Positions 9,841-17,905 of a stretch of DNA of 64,000 bases are shown here, one piece after another (the first letter of the stretch is position 1; each line of letters starts with the position of its first letter). Below the pieces are notes generated by a model, which searched no databases, was not told the origin of the DNA, and was given only the letters and a program-made list of their open reading frames with translations. The position numbers were made by a program, and so were the translations under genes. Source of the DNA: Novosphingobium resinovorum (GTDB lineage: Bacteria; Pseudomonadota; Alphaproteobacteria; Sphingomonadales; Sphingomonadaceae); assembly GCF_027922145.1 (NCBI RefSeq), contig NZ_BSFC01000021.1, positions 434,001 through 498,000 on the forward strand, written 5' to 3'.

Positions 9841-11054
9841 CAGCCGTTCCCGCGCGCGGCAAGGCCACCGCCCGAGACGAGCGGCACCGGTTGCTCGTCC
9901 TCTACTGCCGCCAGTCGCGGCGCGCGGAAGCGGGGCAGCACATGCTCCCCGAGACGGTAGATTTCCTCCAGATGCGGGTAACCGTTGATGAAGAACCACG
10001 AGAGGCCGAGGTCGGCGAACTGGCGGATCTTGGCGGCGACATTCTCGTAGCTGCCGACGAAGGCGAAGCCCGGCGGGATGCCGATGTAGCCGAAGCCGCC
10101 CCACAAGTGCGGCTCCACGAACAGGTCGTCGAAGTCATTGACCGGGCGCCCGTTGTAGCGCTCGAACCGCTCGCGGTTGGTGTCGGACATGTGGGCAGAG
10201 CGTTCGGCGGCGGCCTTCACGGTGCCCGCGCGCACGCCTTCGTCGAAGAAGCGCCTGGCCTCGGCATAAGCGAGTTCGTCGGTCTCGCGGGCGATGGCGT
10301 CCACCGAGACGCCGAAGCGGATGTGGTCGGCGCGGCCGTACTTCGCCGCGCGCGCCTTCACGTCGGCGATGTTGCGGGCGACATGCTCGGGCGATTCCGC
10401 GAGGACGAGATAATAGTCCGAATGCTTCGCGGCCAGTTCCTTGGCGCCTTCGGAAGTGCCCGCCGAGCAGATCGTCGGGATCGGCGCACGCGCCAGCGGG
10501 CCGCGCAAGCCGCCGCCGTCGGCGCGGTAGTATCGGCCCTCGTAATGGAAGCTCTCGTTGCTCCAGAAGCCCTTGACCAGATCGAGGAACTCGATCGCGC
10601 GGGCATAGCGCTCGTCATGCGGCAGCGGCTCTCCATTGGCGCGCAGCAGACCGTCGGAGCCGCCCTGAATGATATTCCAGACGAGGCGCCCGCCGCTGAC
10701 GCGCTGGAAGCTCGCCGCCATCTGCGTCGCCTGCCAGGGGCTGAAGTGGCCGGGATGGAAGGCATCGACGAAGCGCAGCCGCTTCGTCTCGCGCGCAAGG
10801 GCGGCGGAGACGATCCACGGCTCGTCCCCGAACGGCGCATTGACCAGCAGCGCGCCGGAGAACCCGTTGATCTCGGCGGCGCGGGCGACCTGCGAGAGAT
10901 AGTCGATGTAGGCGAAGTCGCCGTCCTCGCCCGACGATACCGCGCCGGTGCTGGCGTGAGGCTGGCGGTTCCAGTCGCCGCGATTGCGGTTGTCTCCGGG
11001 GATATACTGGGTCTCGCCGTGCAGCGGCAGGCGGGCGAAGAACTCGATGGTCAT
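9840..11054 (-). CDS. LLM-class FMNH2-dependent monooxygenase (SsuD/NtaA-like)
   Basis: A 404-residue luciferase-like flavin monooxygenase. Visible family segments: YIDYLSQVARAAEINGFSGA, GGRLVWNIIQGGSDG, LPHDERYARAIEFLDLVKGF and FINGYPHLEEIYRLGEHVL. The SsuD Arg-x-His region reads FGVSVDAIARETDE, so substrate handling probably differs from true alkanesulfonate monooxygenase. The start at 11054 (MTIEFF) fits the GTGGAG ribosome site and lies downstream of the sigma-54 promoter at 11086-11101; a more upstream ATG would overlap the predicted transcription start. First gene of the long minus-strand operon. Confidence 0.9.
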   Translation of the reverse strand: MTIEFFARLPLHGETQYIPGDNRNRGDWNRQPHASTGAVSSGEDGDFAYIDYLSQVARAAEINGFSGALLVNAPFGDEPWIVSAALARETKRLRFVDAFHPGHFSPWQATQMAASFQRVSGGRLVWNIIQGGSDGLLRANGEPLPHDERYARAIEFLDLVKGFWSNESFHYEGRYYRADGGGLRGPLARAPIPTICSAGTSEGAKELAAKHSDYYLVLAESPEHVARNIADVKARAAKYGRADHIRFGVSVDAIARETDELAYAEARRFFDEGVRAGTVKAAAERSAHMSDTNRERFERYNGRPVNDFDDLFVEPHLWGGFGYIGIPPGFAFVGSYENVAAKIRQFADLGLSWFFINGYPHLEEIYRLGEHVLPRFRAPRLAAVEDEQPVPLVSGGGLAARGNG

Positions 11055-11085
11055 GGGCAGTGCTCCACAGATGTGGGAACCGCAA

Positions 11086-11101
11086 AGCAGCATCCGTGCC
11101 A
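11086..11101 (-). promoter_or_regulatory. Sigma-54 promoter of the 11.1 kb minus-strand operon
   Basis: TGGCACGGATGCTGCT on the minus strand: -24 element TGGCACG, correct spacing, -12 element TGCT. It lies about 31 bp upstream of the monooxygenase start at 11054. Confidence 0.87.
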
Positions 11102-11177
11102 ATGGGGGAAAGCGCGGGAGAAGCCGGGCGCGCGCTCCCGCAAGTGTGGAGAAAACAGCACCGCCGATGACGGGTTC

Positions 11178-11193
11178 TGCGCATCCGTGGTCG
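11178..11193. promoter_or_regulatory. Putative activator dyad upstream of the 11086 promoter
   Basis: TGCGCA-TCCG-TGGTCG. Only one half-site is good. It is 76 bp upstream of the promoter. Confidence 0.35.
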
Positions 11194-11221
11194 CGGGGGC
11201 TTCGACGATCTGGGCCTGACC

Positions 11222-11292
11222 CTTCGACAAGCTCAGGGTGAGCGGAGGTAGCGTAAACCTCTCAGCCCCGCTCAGGCTGAGCTTGTCGAAGC
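11222..11292. repeat. Palindromic intergenic repeat, type 2
   Basis: Inverted arms beginning CTTCGACAAGCTCAGG (11222-11245) and ending CTGAGCTTGTCGAAGC (11268-11292). Further copies at 17581 and 25071. Confidence 0.8.
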
Positions 11293-11333
11293 CCGTGCGG
11301 CGCGCGCCACTTTTGCCTCAGGGGCCCCTCATT

Positions 11334-11363
11334 CGTCATTGCTTCGCTACGCTCGCAATGACG
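11334..11363. repeat. Palindromic intergenic repeat, type 1 (shortened copy)
   Basis: CGTCATTGC (11334-11342) faces GCAATGACG (11355-11363) around a short remnant of one arm. The middle of the element is deleted. Confidence 0.7.
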
Positions 11364-11861
11364 AGGTGCGGTGAGGTCATACGAAAATACCCGCTGGCGA
11401 GTGCGGGCCTAACGCCGGGGGAAGATCAACGCATCCGAGAACATCGGGTCGGCGCCGGGAGCGTCCAAGCTGGGACGCGGGGGTTTGTGTTCCACCTGCT
11501 CTGACGAGCGGCCGGGTAGCGGTGGTCAGCCCGGCTCGACCTGAGTATTCCATCGGAGCCGTCCCGTATGACCGACGTTAGGGTTCGCGTCGTTGGCGGT
11601 CATGGGTCATCCGGGATAGCCTGCGCGTTGTCTGTCCAGAAGGACAAAGCGGTTCGAAGGACGTTTCCAGAGCCGAGAGGACGGTCCGGGTCTTCGTTGG
11701 GCGCGTGGGTTGCACGATCGCGGCTGAAACCGCATCCCGGCCCACGACGCCGACCCGATACACCTTTCCGGCGTGATCATCGCCGGATCGGATGCTGGAC
11801 CATATAACCCATGTGGTTATAAATGTCAAGATGCCGTCTGCTTCAAATCCCACAGCAGCGC
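11364..11861. other. Long intergenic stretch, no gene recognised
   Basis: About 500 bases between divergent operons with no frame resembling a known protein and no tRNA or obvious structured RNA recognised. The only internal element seen is a small inverted repeat, ATAACC-CATGT-GGTTAT, at 11804-11820 in a locally AT-rich patch. It could be an operator or chance. The activator dyad and sigma-54 promoter for the 12021 operon follow directly. Confidence 0.5.
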
Positions 11862-11877
11862 TGCGAACTGTGCAGCC
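11862..11877. promoter_or_regulatory. Putative activator dyad upstream of the 11919 promoter
   Basis: TGCGAA-CTGT-GCAGCC, a degenerate copy of the TGCGCA-N4-TGCGCA dyad, 41 bp upstream of the sigma-54 promoter. Confidence 0.35.
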
Positions 11878-11918
11878 ATCCGGCCTCCCCATGCCTCGCT
11901 TCCCCGGAATCGCGCGGT

Positions 11919-11934
11919 TGGCATGCGCCTTGCT
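11919..11934 (+). promoter_or_regulatory. Sigma-54 promoter of the 12021 operon
   Basis: TGGCATGCGCCTTGCT: -24 GG and -12 GC with standard spacing. It is about 86 bp upstream of the binding-protein start at 12021. Confidence 0.85.
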
Positions 11935-12020
11935 GAACGGCTTGCCCATTCCCGCAAGGAGAGCATGCGTGCCCCAGTCCCACCCCTCCGGCCGATCCGT
12001 TTCCGCAAGGACCGCGCGAC

Positions 12021-13580
12021 ATGACTGACCGGTCGCGCCGCGCATTTCTTGCCCGGGGCGCCTTGCTGTCGGGGGGACTGGCGCTGGGGACCGGGCTGCT
12101 GTCAGCCTGCGGCAAGGACGCGCCCGCTACCGCCGCCCGCGGCAGGCCGCAGCGCGGCGGCAAGGCCCGCATCGCCATCATCTCGGGCGCGCAGACCGGC
12201 AATCTCGACGCGCACAAGCCGCTCGGCACCGGCTCGTTCCGGGGCTGGGCGCTTTACAGCAAGCTGTGGGAATGGAACCGCCAGGCCAACCCCGAACTGG
12301 CGCTCGCCGAGTTCGCCGATGTCAATGACGACGCGACGCAGTGGACCATCCGCCTCAGGAAAGGGCTGGAATTCCACCACGGCAAATCGATCCGCGCCGA
12401 AGACGTCATCTACTCCCTGCGCCGCCTGACCGACCCGGCGCTGGCGTCGCCCTACGGTTCCTACATCCCCGGATTGCAGCGCGACGGGATCAGGGCGCTC
12501 GATCCGCTGACCGTCACCATCCCGTTCGAACCGGGCCACGGCCTTGCCGCCCTGCCCGAACTGTGGATGAGCTGGGGCGGCATCGTGCCGACCGACTACG
12601 ATCCGGTGAAGAACCCGGTCGGCGCCGGGCCTTACCGCCTCAAGAGCTTCACGCCCGGCCAGCGTTCGGTCTTCAGCCGGTTCGAGAACTACTACAAGCC
12701 GGAACAGCCCTGGCTGGACGAGGTCGAGATCATCGACTTCAAGGACCCGATCGCGCGGCTGCAGGCGATGCAGACCGGGCAGGTGGACGTGGCGCCGACG
12801 ATCGGCTTCGAGCAACTCGCCTTCTTCAAGTCCTCCGACCAGTTCCAGCTCGTCTCCTCCGAGACCGATGGCTGGCAGGGCTTCGCGATGAACCTGAGCA
12901 AAGCGCCATTCGACGATCCGCGCGTGGCGAAGGCCTTCCGTCTGATCGCCGACCGCGAGGAACTGGTGAAGCGCGTGCTGCACGGCCAGGGCCGCGTGGC
13001 GAACGACCTCTATTCGCCCAGCGACCCGACGTTCGACCACACCATCCCGCAGCGCCGGCGCGACATCGCCGAAGCGCGCAGCCTGCTGCGCTCGGCTGGA
13101 CATGGCAGCAGGCTGACGGTGGAACTGGTGACGACGGCAGGTGCGGGCGGCAATGCCGCGATCGTGTTCGCCGAGCAGGCCCGAGAAGCCGGCGTCACGG
13201 TGAAGATCAGGTTGGTGGACGATTCCATCTTCGCCGGGCCGGACAAGAACCACTGGACCTTCAGCACCGTGTCGGGCGTGTCCCGCCCGTTCCTGCTCAC
13301 GCTGCAGCAGCATGACGGGCCGCGCTCGGCGGGCAACAAAACGCATTTCGACGATGCACAGTTCACCCGCCTCGTCACGCAGGCCGCAGCCCAGCCCGAT
13401 GTCGAGAAGCGCAAGGCCCTCGTCAGCGCGGCGCAGCGCATCCAGCACGACAAGGGCGGTCTGCTGATCTGGGGCTTTTCCAACAACCAGGACGCCGCCG
13501 CCAATGCCATCGGCGGCGTCACGCCCGACCGCACCGCCTTTTCCGCCTGGCGCACCGACGCGCTTTGGCGGCGCGCCTGA
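12021..13580 (+). CDS. Peptide/nickel-type ABC substrate-binding lipoprotein (SBP family 5), second copy
   Basis: A 519-residue paralogue of the binding protein at 8305-9840. It has a Tat motif (RSRRAFLARG) and lipobox LLSAC (Cys30), so it is probably a Tat-exported lipoprotein. Family segments include GLEFHHGKSIRAEDVIYSL and NPVGAGPYRLKSFTPG. First gene of a sigma-54-driven operon followed by a DszB-like gene and a class II aldolase-like gene. No permease or ATPase of this type lies next to it, so it probably shares the importer at 1177-4987. Ligand unknown. Confidence 0.9.
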   Translation: MTDRSRRAFLARGALLSGGLALGTGLLSACGKDAPATAARGRPQRGGKARIAIISGAQTGNLDAHKPLGTGSFRGWALYSKLWEWNRQANPELALAEFADVNDDATQWTIRLRKGLEFHHGKSIRAEDVIYSLRRLTDPALASPYGSYIPGLQRDGIRALDPLTVTIPFEPGHGLAALPELWMSWGGIVPTDYDPVKNPVGAGPYRLKSFTPGQRSVFSRFENYYKPEQPWLDEVEIIDFKDPIARLQAMQTGQVDVAPTIGFEQLAFFKSSDQFQLVSSETDGWQGFAMNLSKAPFDDPRVAKAFRLIADREELVKRVLHGQGRVANDLYSPSDPTFDHTIPQRRRDIAEARSLLRSAGHGSRLTVELVTTAGAGGNAAIVFAEQAREAGVTVKIRLVDDSIFAGPDKNHWTFSTVSGVSRPFLLTLQQHDGPRSAGNKTHFDDAQFTRLVTQAAAQPDVEKRKALVSAAQRIQHDKGGLLIWGFSNNQDAAANAIGGVTPDRTAFSAWRTDALWRRA

Positions 13581-13625
13581 CCTGACCATCACTCTACGGA
13601 GCACTCCACTTTGCCCCTACCCGTC

Positions 13626-13707
13626 CGTCATTGCGAGCGAAGCGAAGCAATCCAGGGCAGTTGACGCCGCTGTTGATTGCCGCGCGGCTGCGCCGCTCGC
13701 AATGACG
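13626..13707. repeat. Palindromic intergenic repeat, type 1
   Basis: Left arm from 13626 (CGTCATTGCGAGCGAAGCGA) and right arm ending CTCGCAATGACG at 13707; the inner right arm is degenerate. It separates the binding-protein gene from the DszB-like gene in the same operon. Confidence 0.75.
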
Positions 13708-13757
13708 AAAGGAAGGAACCGAGGCCATCCACTTCAGACCCCGTAAAGGATACGATC

Positions 13758-14783
13758 ATGAGCGATACGGAAATCCTGTTCACCCGCTGCGGCGGCGCCA
13801 CTGCCTCCACCATCGCGATCCAGCAGGGCTTCCTGCACGACGAGTTCGGCGATGACGTCACCTTGCGCTCGCTGCAGGAATCGGGCGACGCGGCGGTGCG
13901 CGAGAGCCACTTCGATCACTCGATCCCCTCGATGTTCCGCGAAGGCGGCAACATTCCTCCCATCTGGGCCCGCGCGAAGGGCGCGGACACGGTGGTGCTG
14001 GCGATCAGCTGGGTGGACGAATTCCAGTCCATCGTCACCCGCGCCGACAGCGACATCCGCACGCTGGCGGACCTCAGGGGCAAGCGGCTGGCGGTGCCGC
14101 TCTATGCCGGCATCTCGATCGACTTCCAGCGCGGCGCCAACTTCCACGGGCTCGCCAACGGGCTGGCGGTCGCGGGCCTCACCCGCGACGACGTGACTTT
14201 CGTGGACGTGCCGGTGGAGCGCAACGTCTACGGCGCCAACGGGCGGGGATCGGGGGCGGCGGAACTGGACGCGCTGTTCGACGGGCGCGTGGACGCCGTG
14301 TTCCTGCGCCAGTCCTCCGGCCTGCGCCTGCTGCGCGAACATGGCACGGCCCTGCACGAACTCGTGCGCCTGACCGACGAGCCCAATCCGCTCCACCGCA
14401 TCAACAACGGCACCCCGCGTCCGCTGACCGTCCACCGCAGCTTCCTGGAGCAGAACCGCAACCTCGTGGTGCGCTACATCGCCGCGCTGCTGCGCGCAGC
14501 CGAATGGGCCGAGGCCAATCCGGAAGCCGCGCTCGATGCCCTGACCGCCGAAGACGGCCGTTCGGACCGCGAGACGATCGCCGCCACCTTCCCGCGCTAC
14601 GCCACCAGCCTCCACCCGCGCCTGACCGAGGACTATGTGGCGGGCCTCTCGGCGCAGAAGGACTTCCTGCGCGACTGGGGCTTTCTGGAGGCGGACTTCG
14701 ACGTCGCCGCGTGGATCGATCGCGGCCCGCTGATCGAGGCGCGCACCCTGATCGCCGCCGAAAGCCGTGTCGCCGCCGAATAA
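13758..14783 (+). CDS. DszB-like sulfinate desulfinase (paralogue 2)
   Basis: A 341-residue protein with the DszB catalytic triad positions intact: Cys11 in LFTRCGGATAS, then His and Arg spaced ten apart in HFDHSIPSMFREGGNIPP, the part closest to DszB's RFGGEIPP. RINNGTPRPLTV follows later. There is no signal peptide. The expected reaction is hydrolysis of an organic sulfinate to sulfite; the substrate is not predictable here. A solute-binding-like function is the alternative because the fold is shared with SsuA/NMT1 proteins. The ATG at 13758 has AAAGGA upstream; in-frame upstream sequence is repeat DNA. Confidence 0.75.
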   Translation: MSDTEILFTRCGGATASTIAIQQGFLHDEFGDDVTLRSLQESGDAAVRESHFDHSIPSMFREGGNIPPIWARAKGADTVVLAISWVDEFQSIVTRADSDIRTLADLRGKRLAVPLYAGISIDFQRGANFHGLANGLAVAGLTRDDVTFVDVPVERNVYGANGRGSGAAELDALFDGRVDAVFLRQSSGLRLLREHGTALHELVRLTDEPNPLHRINNGTPRPLTVHRSFLEQNRNLVVRYIAALLRAAEWAEANPEAALDALTAEDGRSDRETIAATFPRYATSLHPRLTEDYVAGLSAQKDFLRDWGFLEADFDVAAWIDRGPLIEARTLIAAESRVAAE

Positions 14784-14795
14784 GGAGAGCAAGCC

Positions 14796-15476
14796 ATGAC
14801 CGACAGCATCGACATCGAACTGGCCGACTATATCGCCAGGGCCCGCGACGAGGCAGCGCACGCCTTCCGGTTCCTCAAGGACAGCGGCACGCTGACCGCC
14901 AGCCTGATCTTCAACGTCGCGCACAAGGTGCCCGATCGCGACGTCCTGCTCGCGTTCCGCTTTCCCTCGCCGTGGTCGCGCGACAGGGAGGTGAAAGTCA
15001 CCGTCTCGCGCTTCTCGGACGCGAAGGACTCCGTGCTGAACGAGGCACGGCTGGGCGCGGATACGCTGATCCACGCCCATACGCCGCACCTTGCCGCATG
15101 GTCGCTGGCGCACAAGCCGTTCCCGATCCTCTACGTCGCGGCCCAGCGCCACCTGCTCGCGCGCGAGATTCCCAACCATCTGGAGCGCCGTGTCAGCGTG
15201 CTGGAGACGATCCGCGAGCGGCTGGACACCTACCCCGACCTCGCACCGCCACCGGGCCTGCTGGAAAGCAACGGCGGCGCGAACTTCTGGGGCAAGGGCA
15301 TCGTCGATACAGCGCAGCTTGTCCTGCTGATCGAGGAATCCGCCCGCCTTCAGGCCATCGCCGCGCAGATCGGCGGGGCGCAGGTCTATACCGAAGGTGC
15401 GCTCGACCTGCAGTGGAAGCGCACCGGGCTGCTCGAAAAGGGCCGCTCGTTCACCCGCGAATTCGCACCGGCCTGA
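14796..15476 (+). CDS. Class II aldolase/adducin-fold protein (second copy)
   Basis: A 226-residue paralogue of the protein at 6352-7083. The HxH pair is in IHAHTPHLAAWSLAH. The segment expected to carry the third metal-ligand His reads LESNGGANFWGKG, again without His. It lies 12 bp after the DszB-like gene with an AAGGAG ribosome site, so it is co-transcribed. The conserved pairing of the two families in two separate loci suggests joint function. True aldolase chemistry is uncertain because of the missing ligand. Confidence 0.72.
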   Translation: MTDSIDIELADYIARARDEAAHAFRFLKDSGTLTASLIFNVAHKVPDRDVLLAFRFPSPWSRDREVKVTVSRFSDAKDSVLNEARLGADTLIHAHTPHLAAWSLAHKPFPILYVAAQRHLLAREIPNHLERRVSVLETIRERLDTYPDLAPPPGLLESNGGANFWGKGIVDTAQLVLLIEESARLQAIAAQIGGAQVYTEGALDLQWKRTGLLEKGRSFTREFAPA

Positions 15477-15566
15477 GGGGGCAACGGCCGGTGCCCGCAG
15501 GAAGGGCCGCCGCTTGCGACCCCGGCGGCCCTTCCTGTCGGTTAAACTCGGTTCATCACCAAATTC

Positions 15567-15642
15567 CGTCATTGCGAGCGCAGCGAAGCAATCCAGGGCG
15601 GTTTACGCGGCCCTGGATTGCTTCGCTGCGCTCGCAATGACG
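15567..15642. repeat. Palindromic intergenic repeat, type 1 (full copy)
   Basis: Two near-perfect arms of about 32 bp facing each other between the convergent class II aldolase-like and nitroreductase genes, well placed to act as a bidirectional transcript end. Confidence 0.85.
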
Positions 15643-15649
15643 AAGGGGC

Positions 15650-16240
15650 TCAGAGCACCTGCACCGCATCCTCGAACGACAGCCGCACGCCGCGTTCGGA
15701 AATCTGGCTGCGATCACCGTAGCCAAGGTTGAGCACCAGTAGCGAGCGATAACGCCCGTCGGGGAAGAACGCGCGGTCCAGCGCCGCCGCGTCGAAGCCG
15801 GTCATCGGCCCCGCATCCAGACCCAGCGAGCGCGCCGCCACGATCAGGAAGCCCGCCTGCAGCGCGGTGTTGAACACGCCCGCCGACTCCCGCTTCGCAG
15901 GATCGGTGAAGAAGCCACTGAGATCGCGGCCCGGATGGATCTGCGGCAGGCGCTCGGGAAACGCGCTGTCCCATGCGACGATAGCGTTGAGCGGCGCCGC
16001 CAGCGCCTTGTCGCGGTTGCTGCTGGACAGCACCGCGCCCAGCCGCTCACGCGCCTCGGCCGACCGGATGAAGACGAAGCGCGCGGGCTGCGAATTGAAG
16101 CCGGTGGGCGCCAGCTTGGTCAATTCGTAGAGTTCGCGCACCGTCTCCTCCCCGACGGCGCGCGGCTGGTAGCGGTGGTTGCTGCGGGCATTGCCGAAGA
16201 TCTGGTCGAGCGATGTTACGGGCAAAATCGTGGTGGTCAT
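15650..16240 (-). CDS. Nitroreductase-family NAD(P)H:FMN oxidoreductase (RutE/HadB-like)
   Basis: A 196-residue FMN-binding nitroreductase-fold protein close to the RutE malonic semialdehyde reductase group: ELTKLAPTGFNSQPARFVFI, APLNAIVAWDSAFPERLPQ, LGLDAGPMTGFDAAALD and LNLGYGD. In pyrimidine catabolism RutE reduces malonic semialdehyde, but no other rut gene is present. It lies 11 bp behind an LLM monooxygenase under a sigma-54 promoter, so supplying reduced flavin to that monooxygenase, or reducing an aldehyde product of C-S cleavage, is the more likely role here (inference). Confidence 0.82.
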   Translation of the reverse strand: MTTTILPVTSLDQIFGNARSNHRYQPRAVGEETVRELYELTKLAPTGFNSQPARFVFIRSAEARERLGAVLSSSNRDKALAAPLNAIVAWDSAFPERLPQIHPGRDLSGFFTDPAKRESAGVFNTALQAGFLIVAARSLGLDAGPMTGFDAAALDRAFFPDGRYRSLLVLNLGYGDRSQISERGVRLSFEDAVQVL

Positions 16241-16251
16241 GCGCTATCTCC

Positions 16252-17433
16252 TCAGGCGACCGACAGCAGCGGCCGGGTGCGCCGGGCATTGAGCAGCGGC
16301 ACCTCGAACCCGTGGTCGAGGTCGAGCAGCGGGAACAGCAGGTGCGCCACGCGGTGCGCTTCCTCGATCAGCGGCCAGCCCGACAGGATGAACGATTTCG
16401 CCCCCTGTGCCTCGAACTCGCGGATGCGGGCGGCGACGTTCTCGGCGCTGCCGACCAGCGTGGTGCCCGCGCCCGGGCCGAGGATGCCGAAGCCGTGCAG
16501 CGCTGGGCCGGTCCAGATGTTCGGGTATATCTCGAAGTCGCGGGCCTTGGGCCACCGCCCGCTGCGCAAGGTGTCGAGGTTGCGGTTCACTTGCGGATCG
16601 GCGCTGCGGTAGGTCTCCAGCGTCTCGCCCGGCGGCAGGAAGCGCTTGAGGCCCTGGTATGCATAATCGAGCGAGGTCTGGTCGATCAGCCACTGCGCGT
16701 AGTCCCAGGCCTCTTCCTCGGTCTCGCGCACGATGATCTGGAGGCGGGTGCCGTAATCCAGCGTGCGGCCCAGCTTCGCGGCCTCCGCGCCGACCCGGCG
16801 GAACTTGTCGCCGAGGCGCGGCGGGGTGTCGGCGAAGCTCAGGTACGTATCGAGCAGCTGCACCGAATGGGCCACCCCGGGCGCGGACGTGCCCGCGCCC
16901 CACAGCGGGACGGACGGACGCTCCGCCCCTTCGTGGGCCGGGCGATAGCCGCGCGCGGGCGGCGGGGTAAGCTGGATATACTTGCCGTGGAAGCCCTCCG
17001 GATCGCCCGAATAGGCATGCTTGAAGGCGCGCCAGTATTCGAGGCTGTAGTCGTAGCGCTCGTCATGTTCGAGGAACATGCCGTAAGCCTGCTGCGTCGC
17101 ATCGTTGCCGTTCACCGCGTTCAGCGCCAGACGTCCGCCCGAGAAATTGTTGATAGTCAGCGCGATCTGCGCCAGCTTGGCGGGCGAGAGCAGGCCCGGA
17201 TGGATCGCGCCCAGGAACGTCATGCGCTTCGTCACCGAAAGCGTCGCGGCGGCCACAGTCAGGACGTCATTACCGCCATAGCCGGTCGCCAGGAGGGCGC
17301 CGTAGAAGCCCAGCTTATCGATCGTCGCGGCCAGTTGCTGAAGGTGGTCGAAGCCGGTGTCCCAGCGGCCCTTTTCCTCCCAAGGGACCACGCCGTCCGG
17401 TGCGGTGAGATACCAGAGTAGCTTGACTGCCAT
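16252..17433 (-). CDS. LLM-class FMNH2-dependent monooxygenase (SsuD-like), second copy
   Basis: A 393-residue close paralogue of the protein at 5129-6334 (shared VKLLWYLTAPDG, TIDKLGFYGALL, GTRLQ-IVRETEEEAW and FILSGWPLIEEAHRVAHLLF). Expected to oxygenate an organosulfur substrate with FMNH2 and O2. The Arg-x-His position of SsuD again reads RLQ. The start at 17433 is preceded by AAAGGTCGAGG and fits the sigma-54 promoter 38 bp further upstream. Co-transcribed with the nitroreductase gene. Confidence 0.9.
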   Translation of the reverse strand: MAVKLLWYLTAPDGVVPWEEKGRWDTGFDHLQQLAATIDKLGFYGALLATGYGGNDVLTVAAATLSVTKRMTFLGAIHPGLLSPAKLAQIALTINNFSGGRLALNAVNGNDATQQAYGMFLEHDERYDYSLEYWRAFKHAYSGDPEGFHGKYIQLTPPPARGYRPAHEGAERPSVPLWGAGTSAPGVAHSVQLLDTYLSFADTPPRLGDKFRRVGAEAAKLGRTLDYGTRLQIIVRETEEEAWDYAQWLIDQTSLDYAYQGLKRFLPPGETLETYRSADPQVNRNLDTLRSGRWPKARDFEIYPNIWTGPALHGFGILGPGAGTTLVGSAENVAARIREFEAQGAKSFILSGWPLIEEAHRVAHLLFPLLDLDHGFEVPLLNARRTRPLLSVA

Positions 17434-17470
17434 ATGCCTCGACCTTTCGCTGTTGTGCTTGAAGCGAGGA

Positions 17471-17486
17471 AGCAAGTTTCGGGCCA
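17471..17486 (-). promoter_or_regulatory. Sigma-54 promoter of the 17433 operon
   Basis: TGGCCCGAAACTTGCT on the minus strand: one mismatch in the -24 box (C for A), perfect -12 box, correct spacing. Confidence 0.75.
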
Positions 17487-17542
17487 TCGCGGGTTATTGT
17501 GGTATTTCAGCGATATATTCTGGGTGTGCGGTAATGCCATGC

Positions 17543-17558
17543 TGCGAAATCACCATTA
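17543..17558. promoter_or_regulatory. Putative activator dyad upstream of the 17471 promoter
   Basis: TGCGAA-ATCA-CCATTA, a weak copy with one recognisable half-site, 56 bp upstream of the promoter. Confidence 0.3.
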
Positions 17559-17580
17559 CCGGCGGTGGTGCTTGAGCGGC

Positions 17581-17662
17581 AGGGGCTTCGATAAGCTCAG
17601 CCTGAGCGGTGTCGAGAGGATTTCCCCCGGAACCCGCTCAGGCTGAGCTTGTCGAAGCCCCT
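17581..17662. repeat. Palindromic intergenic repeat, type 2
   Basis: Arms of about 29 bp (17581-17609 and 17634-17662), starting AGGGGCTTCGATAAGCTCAG. It lies between the two divergent sigma-54 promoters. Confidence 0.85.
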
Positions 17663-17712
17663 GCATCCCACGCCGACAGCAGTGTTCCGGACTGTTCAAA
17701 GCCCCACAACGC

Positions 17713-17728
17713 TGCACAAATTCCACCA
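17713..17728. promoter_or_regulatory. Putative activator dyad upstream of the 17774 promoter
   Basis: TGCACA-AATT-CCACCA, an imperfect dyad 45 bp upstream of the sigma-54 promoter. Confidence 0.4.
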
Positions 17729-17773
17729 CCACCCGACAATACTATAACATTGAAATATCTGCATAAATATCAA

Positions 17774-17789
17774 TGGCACGCGCTTTGCT
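17774..17789 (+). promoter_or_regulatory. Sigma-54 promoter of the TonB receptor operon at 17906
   Basis: TGGCACGCGCTTTGCT, a perfect match to TGGCACG-N4-TTGCW, 117 bp upstream of the receptor start. Confidence 0.9.
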
Positions 17790-17905
17790 TAGCAGCCTGT
17801 AAGGGTGGAGCGGCCGCACCGGGGGGTCCGCATGAGGGTTTCGGCTCCGCCTTGAAGACACCGGCCGCAAGAGACCGAATTGCCGGGTCGAAGCAGGAGC
17901 ATCCC

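Noticed and set aside
11364..11861. A structured RNA gene (6S, RNase P, riboswitch) in the long gap before 12021
   Set aside because: No signature stems or conserved core sequence of those classes could be recognised; only a short inverted repeat was seen.
15650..16240. Pyrimidine-degradation role for the RutE-like nitroreductase
   Set aside because: No other rut genes are present and it is co-transcribed with a flavin monooxygenase under a sigma-54 promoter.
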